Made by a program: the position numbers and the translations under genes. The notes below the pieces were generated by a model, which was not told where the DNA came from, did not search any database, and worked only from the letters and a program-made list of their open reading frames with translations. A DNA stretch of 64,000 nucleotides from DASXVU01 sp963732855 (GTDB taxonomy: Archaea; Thermoplasmatota; Thermoplasmata; Methanomassiliicoccales; UBA472), in assembly GCA_963732855.1 (NCBI GenBank), contig CAVTBB010000003.1, positions 186,001-250,000 of the forward strand, read 5' to 3'. Each line of letters opens with the position of its first letter. Position 1 is the stretch's first letter. Below are positions 7,759 to 15,507 of this stretch, one piece after another.

Positions 7759-8703
7759 TCAGCTCTTGGCCTGGTTGCTTACCACCAATTTCATGGCGTC
7801 AAAATATCCCTTCAGATAAGAGCGGAAGGCCCCCTTCGATTTCTGAGCCGAAATGATCAAGAAATAATAGGGAACCAAGATGAACGTCTGACCCATGATG
7901 CAGGATATCCGGGACGCCCCGCGTTTCCGCTTCTTGACCATGAGTAGCATGTTCCTGCTGTAGTAATAGGCCCGAAACGGGGTCATGATGTTCGAGCCGC
8001 CGATACCGGTTGAGAGGGATACCTTGTGGTACACAATCGTGTCTGGTACATACCAAGAACCGTAGCCTCGTTCTTTAGCTCGAATGCAGAAATCGATGTC
8101 CTCGCCGTAGATGTTGTATTGCTCGTCGAACAGACCTATGGTCCGGAAGAGATCGGCCTTAACTAAGATGGAGCATCCTGTAACGTAGTCTTGTTCGCTC
8201 TCCACACCCTTCCCGTCGTTGATCTTGTCCATTCCCGGGTGTTTCGAATAACCCAACCATTTGTTGAAGGAACCGCCGGAGAACCATATGCGGTCGGATT
8301 TGTAATAGAGGATCTTGGGGGAGACCAGCCCCGCCTCGGGGTGCCTATCCAAAGCCTCCTTTAGCTTGGCGATGAACATACCCTCGCCAATAGCGTCGTT
8401 GTTGATCACCAAAACATGCGTGGCACCCGCATCGAGTGCTATCTGTATGCCCTTGTTCACACCTTTGACATAACCCTCGTTGATCTGATTGATTATAAGG
8501 GACGCGGAAGGAAGCGCCTGGCGCATCTTTTCCGCGGAGCCGTCGATGGAACCATTATCAACGACCACCAAGCCAATATCGTCGTATCCACCGGAGAGGA
8601 TTGACCTGGCACATTCGATGGTGTCTTCAGGCCGGTTCCAGTTGACGGTGACGGCGAACAGTTTGACCCCTGGGGCCATGAGGTAGGGATGGTTAGATGG
8701 CAT
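7759..8703 (-). CDS. Family 2 glycosyltransferase, rhamnosyltransferase-like
   Basis: 314 residues: KLFAVTVNWNRPEDTIEC, the VVDNGSIDGSAEKM nucleotide loop, INNDA as the metal-binding motif, and the acceptor-side segment GLFDEQYNIYGEDIDFCIRAKERGYGSWYVP, all typical of the WcaA/RfbN-like GT2 group. A hydrophobic stretch near residues 265-290 may be a membrane anchor. It lies tail-to-tail with the DPM1-like gene. It probably extends a surface glycan; the sugar is unknown. Confidence 0.88.
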   Translation of the reverse strand: MPSNHPYLMAPGVKLFAVTVNWNRPEDTIECARSILSGGYDDIGLVVVDNGSIDGSAEKMRQALPSASLIINQINEGYVKGVNKGIQIALDAGATHVLVINNDAIGEGMFIAKLKEALDRHPEAGLVSPKILYYKSDRIWFSGGSFNKWLGYSKHPGMDKINDGKGVESEQDYVTGCSILVKADLFRTIGLFDEQYNIYGEDIDFCIRAKERGYGSWYVPDTIVYHKVSLSTGIGGSNIMTPFRAYYYSRNMLLMVKKRKRGASRISCIMGQTFILVPYYFLIISAQKSKGAFRSYLKGYFDAMKLVVSNQAKS

Positions 8704-8730
8704 TTTAATATAATTGGGCTAAAAGTAAGC

Positions 8731-8742
8731 AATTATAAAAAG
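8731..8742. promoter_or_regulatory. Shared TATA element between two divergent genes
   Basis: AATTATAAAAAG lies midway between the glycosyltransferase start (8703, minus) and the ACT protein start (8766, plus). Its centre is about 33 bases from the former and 30 from the latter. The near-symmetric TTATAA core reads as a TATA box on both strands, and no other convincing box was seen in the 62-base spacer. Confidence 0.45.
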
Positions 8743-8765
8743 GACAGGCACGAATAGTTTTGGCA

Positions 8766-9152
8766 ATGACGCTAATGCAGTTCGATGTGATGGTTCAGGA
8801 CAGGCCCGGCGAGGTCGCACACATAGCTGAGGCGCTAGCAAAGGGAGCGGTAAACATCAGGGGCATAGCGACAGAACGTTCCGCGTGTCCCCTGTTGCAT
8901 GTCATAACCGACGATGACGTAAGCACCCGAAAGACCCTGACCAACGCCGGTTTCCAGTTCAAGGAGAGGGACATATTCATCATCGGCATCCAGGACAACC
9001 CGGGGGAACTGGCCAAGATCACCAAAAAATTGGCCCGGGGCGGGGTCAATATCGAATCATTGTTCATCCTGGCCGCCGGATCCGGCCAGACGGAGATAGC
9101 CATTGGCGTGGACAGACCAGAAGAGGCTCAGAAGCTCCTCGACTACTCCTGA
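8766..9152 (+). CDS. Tandem ACT-domain protein
   Basis: 128 residues made of two ACT domains (about 1-60, with DVMVQDRPGEVAHIAEAL; and 65-128, with IGIQDNPGELAKITKKLA). ACT pairs without a catalytic domain bind amino acids and act as sensors or regulatory subunits. The ATG at 8766 is preferred over the TTG at 8760 because a TATA box lies about 30 bases away, fitting a leaderless transcript. The 3' end overlaps the convergent transporter gene by 10 bases. The ligand is unknown. Confidence 0.85.
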   Translation: MTLMQFDVMVQDRPGEVAHIAEALAKGAVNIRGIATERSACPLLHVITDDDVSTRKTLTNAGFQFKERDIFIIGIQDNPGELAKITKKLARGGVNIESLFILAAGSGQTEIAIGVDRPEEAQKLLDYS

Positions 9153-10039
9153 TACGGTTTAACGTCTACCGATTGATTCATCGAGATCGTGATGACCGAC
9201 AGGAGGATCAAGGCACCGCCGACCGCGGTGGCCACGGTGGGCATCTCTCCCAGCAGCAAGATCGCGAACAGTATGCCGAAAACGATCTCGATCAGCAGGA
9301 TCACCGAGCTCATTGTGGCCCCCAGCCGTTTCAGTCCAACTGAATAGAGCACGAACGCCAACGCCGTGCAGAAAACTCCGGTGTACGCCGCGGCCATTAT
9401 CCCATTGGATTCCATACTGTAGTCGTGTGTTAGGAACAGAGTGATCGGGACCAGGAACACTGCCGTCTCGATGATGACGGCGCCGGTGGCCGAGGCGAGC
9501 AGCTTTGTGCTGTGGAGTTCCCTGGTCAGGAGCACTACGTAGAACGCCCATAATATGCCGGCCCCGAACACCAGCATGTTACCCTCGAAGGAGCCGCTGA
9601 AGATCGCTGACAGGTCCCCGTTCGTTGAGATGACCACTACCCCAGCTAGACCGGTGAACAGTCCGGCCCCCATCCACCGGTTCAGCCTTTCCTTTAGAAC
9701 GAATACTGCCAGTATCGCGATGAAGATCACATTTATATCGATCAGCAAGACAGTGTTTGTAGCGCTGGTCAACGTCATGCCGATGTTCTGGAACAGCATT
9801 GCGATGGCGTTGATCAATGCGATCATCCATAGGCCCTTGAGCCTGAAGACCGAGAAGTCGAACTGTTTCATCGCCACCAGGGCAAAGGATATGGCAATCG
9901 CGCCGAAAACAAAGCGGAGGACAGAGAAAAGCACGGGGTCCATGTGGTCCACGCCAATCTTAATGGCAGCGAACGACGTGCCCCATAAGACGCCGGCCAC
10001 TATCATTATCAACTCATATCGGCGACCCGCTAGACTCAC
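9143..10039 (-). CDS. EamA/DMT-family transporter
   Basis: A 298-residue protein with ten predicted membrane helices in two EamA repeats (GVLWGTSFAAIKIG opens the first, MLVFGAGILWAFYVVL the second). The family exports metabolites, often amino acids or their derivatives, and the substrate is not predictable. The start codon is GTG at 10039; a later ATG at residue 12 would cut into the first helix. Confidence 0.87.
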   Translation of the reverse strand: MSLAGRRYELIMIVAGVLWGTSFAAIKIGVDHMDPVLFSVLRFVFGAIAISFALVAMKQFDFSVFRLKGLWMIALINAIAMLFQNIGMTLTSATNTVLLIDINVIFIAILAVFVLKERLNRWMGAGLFTGLAGVVVISTNGDLSAIFSGSFEGNMLVFGAGILWAFYVVLLTRELHSTKLLASATGAVIIETAVFLVPITLFLTHDYSMESNGIMAAAYTGVFCTALAFVLYSVGLKRLGATMSSVILLIEIVFGILFAILLLGEMPTVATAVGGALILLSVITISMNQSVDVKPYQE

Positions 10040-10084
10040 GTCTCGGGCGTAACCTTTTTGACTATATATGGTCTGGGCGTGTTA

Positions 10085-11179
10085 CTAACTTTCAGGCCAC
10101 GACTTCCCTTCGAGCGACGTTGGACCCTCCAGCCTAACACCGTCCCCCAGGACCGAATCGACAAGCGAGACACCCGGCCCTATCACACAACCCTCACCCA
10201 GGATGCTTCCCTTGAGGATGGCACTGGCCCCGATATGGCACCGATCGAGTATGAGAGAATCTTCCATGAGGGCCCCTTCGCCCACCGTCGATTCCTTCCC
10301 GATGGCGCTGCGGGTCGTGGACGAGCCCTTACCCAGTTTAGCCCCGGCGCCCACATATACCGGACCGAAGATTTTAGCACCTTCGGCGGTGAACCCGGAT
10401 CCGGCGATCTTGCCCTTGCAGAGCGCCCCCCTGATCGTGATGTTCTGACCGCGTCTCTCCGCAAGGTCGATGTTCGCTTGGAACAGGTCCCTGGGCCGGC
10501 CGATGTCCTTCCAGTATCCCTTCAGAGGTGAGGCGTAAAGTGCCTTTCCCTGCTGCAGCAGGTCAGGGAACAGGTTCTTGGAGAAATCGTATTTGGTGCC
10601 GATCGGAATGTGGTCCAATGCCTCTGGTTCCAGGACATAGGTGCCGGCGTTGATAACGTTGGAGAACACCTCTTCCGGCTTGGGTTTCTCTTTGAACCGC
10701 TCGATCCTTCCTTCCGCGCTCACGCCGACGATGCCAAACTGCTCCGGTCTTTCCACCTCAGTCAATGCCATGGTCACGAAGGCGTTCCTCTCACGGTGGA
10801 GACTGATCAGGTGGCCCAGGTCCGCATCCGTGAGGGTGTCACCGCTGCCGACTACGAACGTCCCATGTAGCTTACTCTGGAGGAGTTTGACCGCACCGGC
10901 TGTGCCCATGGGCGTCTCCTCGTAGGCGTAGACAATCTTCGCCCCGTAGTGGGTCGCGCCCCCCAGGCTATTCACGATGTCTTGCGAGCGGTAACCGCAG
11001 GCCAGGAATATCTCCTCTACGCCCGCCGATGCCAGGGAATTGATGACATACTCTATGCACGGTCTTCCCAGCACCGGGAGGAGCGGCTTGGGCCTAGTAT
11101 TGGTCAACGGCTTGAGCCTGGTCCCTTCCCCTCCGGCCATGATCACGGCCTGCTTAACCCCTCCCTTCTGATCTGTCAT
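10085..11179 (-). CDS. Sugar-phosphate nucleotidylyltransferase with left-handed beta-helix
   Basis: 364 residues. The N-terminal 230 form a nucleotidyltransferase domain (MAGGEGTRLKPLTNTRPKPLLPVLGRP, whose first part is the pyrophosphorylase signature; VVGSGDTLTD). The C-terminal 130 are hexapeptide repeats of a left-handed beta-helix (KIFGPVYVGAGAKLGKGS). The protein resembles mannose-1-phosphate guanylyltransferases and archaeal GlmU/Agl-type enzymes. Given the heptose genes 5 kb away it may activate heptose 1-phosphate, but glucose- or mannose-1-phosphate is equally possible. The start at 11179 has GGAGG upstream; an upstream in-frame TTG at 11212 is not favoured. Confidence 0.87.
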   Translation of the reverse strand: MTDQKGGVKQAVIMAGGEGTRLKPLTNTRPKPLLPVLGRPCIEYVINSLASAGVEEIFLACGYRSQDIVNSLGGATHYGAKIVYAYEETPMGTAGAVKLLQSKLHGTFVVGSGDTLTDADLGHLISLHRERNAFVTMALTEVERPEQFGIVGVSAEGRIERFKEKPKPEEVFSNVINAGTYVLEPEALDHIPIGTKYDFSKNLFPDLLQQGKALYASPLKGYWKDIGRPRDLFQANIDLAERRGQNITIRGALCKGKIAGSGFTAEGAKIFGPVYVGAGAKLGKGSSTTRSAIGKESTVGEGALMEDSLILDRCHIGASAILKGSILGEGCVIGPGVSLVDSVLGDGVRLEGPTSLEGKSWPES

Positions 11180-11208
11180 CCTCGATCCTCCGCCATTGCT
11201 TGTTTTCC

Positions 11209-12087
11209 TCAAATGTCATCCGAAACGCAAAGCTTGACCACGTTCTGATCTTTATCTGCTCCGATCGCGTCCGCCACTGGCCTGCATTTGGTGCGCATCA
11301 GATATGCGACCCTAGGAAATTTTAGGTCCGAGAGCGACTCAAAGTTCGCCATGCCTTTGGAGATGATGAGGTCGGCCTTCTCCAGTTCGGCGCGGAGCGT
11401 CTGACCGATCAACCCGATATCAATACCGATCGCGAATGATCCTGTGGTCGCGGTCTCATCGAACACCTTGTCCATGCCAGTGGTGCGCAGGTCGGCCTCG
11501 GTCACATCGGTCAATATGGGCTCACCTTTTGCCACCCCGACCACCCTTACCCCTATACCCTTCAACTCGTTCACAAGCAAACGGTCGAAAACGATCTCCC
11601 CGCAATTGTCCATGAGATAGACGACCGTACTGCCCTTTACCAGAAGTTGCCTCATCTGGGCAACGTCGTTCACGCCCAGTCCTTGTTCCACCAAAGCATC
11701 GAATTTGCGGCTAAGATCCTCTGGTTCGTCGAATCCGATGCCGAGCCCGAAATCGAGCACGTTCCCGATGATCGACATCAGGCACGCCGCCTCCAGCCGG
11801 TCAGATGAATTCAGTACGAACCCCTCCGCTCGCGGGTATAGGGACTCGGCGATCTGGTTGGCCCTCTCCTTCAGTTCGGAGTATGGATCGTCGCTTCCGA
11901 TGGCGTCATACACCGCACGGTGCACCTTGGTCGCTATGGACGCAGAATTGACGCCAGTGTGGAATCCTCTGGCCAATATCTTCACGGCGACCGACATCGC
12001 CTCGTCCTTGAGGGCGGGATCAACCAGTTCGGTCTCGAATAGGACCCGGTTGAGAAGACAGGGCACGCAGTCGGCTGCTATTTGCAT
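11209..12087 (-). CDS. DUF89/ARMT1-family metal-dependent phosphatase
   Basis: 292 residues of the DUF89 damage-control phosphatase family, which dephosphorylates harmful sugar-phosphate side products. Seen: an N-terminal ADCVPCL CxxC typical of the archaeal subgroup, the metal motif YLMDNCGEIVFDR, and the phosphate-binding ISKGMANFES. GGAGAGAT precedes the ATG. Together with the downstream nucleotidyltransferase (30 bases away, same strand) it may guard a sugar-phosphate pathway; that link is inferred from position only. Confidence 0.85.
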   Translation of the reverse strand: MQIAADCVPCLLNRVLFETELVDPALKDEAMSVAVKILARGFHTGVNSASIATKVHRAVYDAIGSDDPYSELKERANQIAESLYPRAEGFVLNSSDRLEAACLMSIIGNVLDFGLGIGFDEPEDLSRKFDALVEQGLGVNDVAQMRQLLVKGSTVVYLMDNCGEIVFDRLLVNELKGIGVRVVGVAKGEPILTDVTEADLRTTGMDKVFDETATTGSFAIGIDIGLIGQTLRAELEKADLIISKGMANFESLSDLKFPRVAYLMRTKCRPVADAIGADKDQNVVKLCVSDDI

Positions 12088-12174
12088 ATCTCTCCGTAAC
12101 TTATGAAGACTGATTAACTCTTCGAGCGATCAAAAAATGGAAATTGAAAAAATAAACGGTTTGGCCGGGGGCGT

Positions 12175-12234
12175 TTATTTCTTTCCGCATCCGCAGCCGC
12201 ACTTCTTGTCCTTCTTTACTTCCTTCTCTGCCAT
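12175..12234 (-). CDS. 19-residue Cys-rich peptide
   Basis: A tiny ORF with a good ribosome binding site (GAGGTGA, about 7 bases before the ATG at 12234). The product is MAEKEVKKDKKCGCGCGKK: a lysine-rich helix-like half and a CGCGCG tail with three cysteines spaced by glycine. That pattern could bind a soft metal such as Zn or Cu(I). It sits alone between the DUF89 gene and cdc48. The acidic/basic codon use and clean Shine-Dalgarno argue that it is translated. The function is unknown. Confidence 0.6.
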   Translation of the reverse strand: MAEKEVKKDKKCGCGCGKK

Positions 12235-12370
12235 ATACAAATCACCTCTTTTGAGTTTGAGTTAGTCACACCTCATCCCCTTTTTAAGCTTACGCCCCGA
12301 ACCTTCGCTATTTCGTACCCAGACCGTTTAACGCAATTCTTTAATTAGGCCAGACCTGCTATCGAGGGCA

Positions 12371-14566
12371 ATGGCCGAAAGCATCATCCTTCGTGTCGCC
12401 AGGGCACATCATCAGTCAGAAGTGGGTTTGGGACGTGCCCGTATCGATGGCAAGACCCGCAAGGACCTGGCGGTCGAGGTTGGCGACATCATCGAGATCG
12501 TCGGAAAGCGGAGCACCGCCGCAAAGGTGTTCCGAGCCGCCCAGGAGGATGAGGCCAAGGGCATCATCCGGATCGACGGCATGATCCGTTCGAACGCTGT
12601 GGTATCGATCGGGGAAAAGGTCACGGTCAAAAAAGCCGAGTCATTACCGGCTACAAGGGTCACCGTGGCCCCGAAGATCCCCTCCGGCAAGCATGTCCGT
12701 TTCGGTACCGGCGTGGAGGACCTTTTCCGCAAGGGGCTCACGTCTAGACCGCTCGTCAAGGGCGATGAGATCATCATTCCGAACATTGCGCTCATGGGCG
12801 GTTTCCTGCCCTTCACAGTCGTCACGACCGTACCACAAGGCATCGTGGTGGTCGGGGACCACACCGAACTCGTTGTCAAGACGGAGACCATCGAGACCAA
12901 AGAGACCGTGGCGCCGTCAGTCACCTATGATGATGTGGGTGGACTGGAAGGAGAGATGCAGCGCATCCGGGAGATGATCGAACTCCCGCTGAAGCACCCC
13001 GAACTGTTCGACCGCCTAGGCATAGACGCCCCGAAGGGCGTGTTGCTCTATGGACCGCCTGGCACCGGTAAGACGCTTCTTGCCAAGGCCGTCGCCAATG
13101 AGGCAGGGGCGAGCTTCTATTCGATTCAGGGTCCGGAGATTATTTCCAAGTACTACGGACAGAGCGAAGAAAAGCTCAGAGAGAAGTTCGAGGAGGCTGA
13201 GAAGAACGCCCCCTCCATTGTTTTCATCGACGAGCTGGATTCGATCGCGCCGAAGCGGGAGGACGTTTCCGGCGAGGTGGAAAGGCGCGTAGTGGCGCAA
13301 TTGCTAACGTTGCTGGATGGCATGTCCGGAAGAGGCCAGGTCATCGTGATCGGTGCCACCAATCGAGAGGACGCCATCGATCCAGCATTGAGGAGACCGG
13401 GTCGTTTCGATCGTGAGATCGAGATCGGCGTCCCTTCAAGAGAAGGACGCAGGGAAATTTTGGAGATCCACACCAGGGGGATGCCACTGTCGGATGGGTT
13501 CGACATCGGGAAGTATGCCAACGCCACCCATGGATTCGTAGGGGCGGACCTGGCGGCACTGGCCCGGGAGGCGGCCATGAAATGCCTAGGCCGTTTGGTT
13601 CCCGAACTGGACCTGGACAAGGCCATCCCCGTGGCAATTCTAGAAAAGGTCAGGGTGACGGAACAGGACTTCGACGACGCGCTGAAGGAGGTGGAGCCAA
13701 GCGCGATGCGCGAAGTGCTGATAGAGGTGCCGTATGTGACCTGGAACGACGTGGGCGGGCTAGAGGACGTCAAGACCCAGCTCAAGGAGATGGTGGAGAT
13801 GCCGATGGAAAGGGGCGACTCCTTCAAGCGCATGGGGATCAGGCCGGCGAGGGGCATATTGCTCTACGGACCGCCTGGCACCGGAAAGACGCTTCTGGCC
13901 AAGGCCGTCGCCAATGAGTCCAAGGCCAATTTCATATCCATCAAGGGCCCGGAGATCATGAGCAAGTGGGTCGGTGAATCTGAAAAAGCGATCCGCCAGG
14001 CATTCAAGAAGGCGAAGCAGGTGGCTCCGGCGATCGTGTTTCTGGACGAGATCGACGCCATCGCTCCCAGACGTGGTGGCGGATCAGAGAACGGTGTCAC
14101 GGAACGTGTCGTCAATCAGTTGCTCACATCGATAGATGGCATGGAGTCCATGGAGGGCGTCACCGTGATGGCCGCCTCCAACCGACCGGACATCATAGAT
14201 TCGGCGCTTCTCAGGCCAGGACGGTTCGACCGGCTCATCCTGGTTCCGTTGCCGGATGATGAGGCACGTAAGAGCATCTTAGGCATCCACACCAAGGCCA
14301 TGCCCCTGAAGGAAGTTGACCTGGATCGACTGGTCGACGCGACCGAGGGTTACGTCGGGGCCGACCTGGAGAACCTTTGCCGTGAAGCGGCAATGACCGC
14401 CCTGAGAGAGGACCCAGAGGCCATCTCCGTCGAACAGAGACATTTCGAGAAAGCCCTGAAGGCGGTGAAAGCCTCCGTCGATAAGGACGCCATGAAGTTC
14501 TACGATAACATGGGAAAGACGCTGGACAAGAAGAGGGCCGGCTGGGATGAAGGGATTTACCGGTGA
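12371..14566 (+). CDS. cdc48: Cdc48/p97/VAT AAA ATPase
   Basis: 731 residues, full length for archaeal VAT. The N-terminal double-psi barrel and cap (residues 1-185) precede two AAA rings: D1 with GPPGTGKT near residue 228 and FIDELDSIAP near 284, and D2 with GPPGTGKT near residue 500 and FLDEIDAIAP. Arginine-finger segments (RRPGRFDREIE; LRPGRFDRLIL) are intact in both. The hexamer unfolds proteins for the proteasome. A TATA-like CTTTAATTAGG lies about 25 bases upstream. The next gene starts inside its stop codon (GTGA). Confidence 0.97.
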   Translation: MAESIILRVARAHHQSEVGLGRARIDGKTRKDLAVEVGDIIEIVGKRSTAAKVFRAAQEDEAKGIIRIDGMIRSNAVVSIGEKVTVKKAESLPATRVTVAPKIPSGKHVRFGTGVEDLFRKGLTSRPLVKGDEIIIPNIALMGGFLPFTVVTTVPQGIVVVGDHTELVVKTETIETKETVAPSVTYDDVGGLEGEMQRIREMIELPLKHPELFDRLGIDAPKGVLLYGPPGTGKTLLAKAVANEAGASFYSIQGPEIISKYYGQSEEKLREKFEEAEKNAPSIVFIDELDSIAPKREDVSGEVERRVVAQLLTLLDGMSGRGQVIVIGATNREDAIDPALRRPGRFDREIEIGVPSREGRREILEIHTRGMPLSDGFDIGKYANATHGFVGADLAALAREAAMKCLGRLVPELDLDKAIPVAILEKVRVTEQDFDDALKEVEPSAMREVLIEVPYVTWNDVGGLEDVKTQLKEMVEMPMERGDSFKRMGIRPARGILLYGPPGTGKTLLAKAVANESKANFISIKGPEIMSKWVGESEKAIRQAFKKAKQVAPAIVFLDEIDAIAPRRGGGSENGVTERVVNQLLTSIDGMESMEGVTVMAASNRPDIIDSALLRPGRFDRLILVPLPDDEARKSILGIHTKAMPLKEVDLDRLVDATEGYVGADLENLCREAAMTALREDPEAISVEQRHFEKALKAVKASVDKDAMKFYDNMGKTLDKKRAGWDEGIYR

Positions 14567-15078
14567 GTAAAATGGCCATCATTAAGAAACCTGCCGCCGC
14601 GTCAGCGAACGATGAGCACAAAGAATTGGTCAACATCATGATGAAATACGGATTCGGGGAACCAGACCTGCGGCTCAGGAAGGACCGGTTGGAGCGTGCC
14701 ACGAAGCACCCGACCGAAGAGACCGAAGCGGCCTTTTCCCTCCTTAATGAGCTGTCGACCACCTCCGAAACCATCCAGGAAAAGGTGGCGTTATTCTTCG
14801 GAATGGCTGAGATCGTCCATCTTCGAGGGGAGGATCCTTCGCAACCGCTCAAGGCCATGCACCAGACCGAACTGACCACGTTCAAGGATCTCGGATTCAG
14901 GTTGGCGAGGGTGGAGGTTTCCAAGGACGCCTGCCCTGAATGCAAGAAGCTCTCCGGCAAGGTCTTCCCCATCGAGGAGGCCTTGAAGTTGAACACGCTT
15001 CCACACCGTGCCTGCAAGCACGATGTGAGGAGGGGCGGCGGACTCTGCCGGTGCCGGTTCCTTGCTGAATTCGGTTGA
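14563..15078 (+). CDS. Zinc-knuckle protein translationally coupled to Cdc48
   Basis: 171 residues from a GTG overlapping the cdc48 stop (an ATG at 14572 is the alternative). Residues 15-125 look helical with no recognised family. The C-terminal 50 hold CPECKK, then LPHRACKH and GLCRC: a Cys/His arrangement recalling the C-terminal zinc knuckle of Mu gpF-like head-morphogenesis proteins. The tight overlap suggests the product is made in proportion to Cdc48 and might be a partner or adaptor. No catalytic residues are recognisable. Confidence 0.8.
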   Translation: MSKMAIIKKPAAASANDEHKELVNIMMKYGFGEPDLRLRKDRLERATKHPTEETEAAFSLLNELSTTSETIQEKVALFFGMAEIVHLRGEDPSQPLKAMHQTELTTFKDLGFRLARVEVSKDACPECKKLSGKVFPIEEALKLNTLPHRACKHDVRRGGGLCRCRFLAEFG

Positions 15079-15164
15079 TGTCGGTGTCTGAATGGTCAAA
15101 AACCTAATATATGGAACAACCCATTTTACGGCTAATATTTCCGATTACTAGGGGATGCGCTATA

Positions 15165-15410
15165 ATGAGAAAATTCATCACAGAACTCAAGGGAAAGACC
15201 GTTATGACCAATGACGGCCAAATCCTAGGAATGATTGATAACTTCGTTCTCGAGAACACCACTGGTGGCATCAACCATGTGCTCGTCATCCCTGCTGAGG
15301 AGATCGATGCCAGGCTGTTCCGCAGTGATGCCCAGGGCAGGATCATCCTCCCGTTCAGTGAGATGCGCGATGTCCGCGACGTCGTCGTTATGAACGTCTC
15401 CAGGGCGTGA
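15165..15410 (+). CDS. PRC-barrel domain protein
   Basis: 81 residues forming one PRC-barrel, the small beta-barrel found in photosynthetic reaction centre H subunits and RimM. In archaea, stand-alone versions are common and are associated with cell division or RNA metabolism. The sequence runs KGKTVMTNDGQILGMIDNFV and ends in DVVVMNVSRA. The start at 15165 is preceded by AGGGGAT; an upstream in-frame ATG at 15111 adds residues unlike the family. A hairpin and pyrimidine-rich tract follow. Confidence 0.85.
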   Translation: MRKFITELKGKTVMTNDGQILGMIDNFVLENTTGGINHVLVIPAEEIDARLFRSDAQGRIILPFSEMRDVRDVVVMNVSRA

Positions 15411-15425
15411 ACTTCCTTCTTGTCG

Positions 15426-15455
15426 GGGCGCCCACGCGCCCTCTCATTCTTCATT
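15426..15455 (+). terminator. Hairpin and pyrimidine tract after the PRC-barrel gene
   Basis: GGGCG (15426-15430) pairs with CGCCC (15437-15441), followed by a T/C-rich stretch. It lies 16 bases after the stop codon and suits transcription termination. Confidence 0.4.
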
Positions 15456-15489
15456 TTCCACTAGTTCCGTAATTCGCTGTTTTCCTCTG

Positions 15490-15507
15490 AAAAAAGGGGC
15501 GGGCCCC
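15490..15507 (-). terminator. Terminator of the TPR operon
   Basis: Read on the minus strand: GGGG-CCCG-CCCC followed directly by six T residues, immediately after the stop codon of the TPR protein at 15508. Confidence 0.55.
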
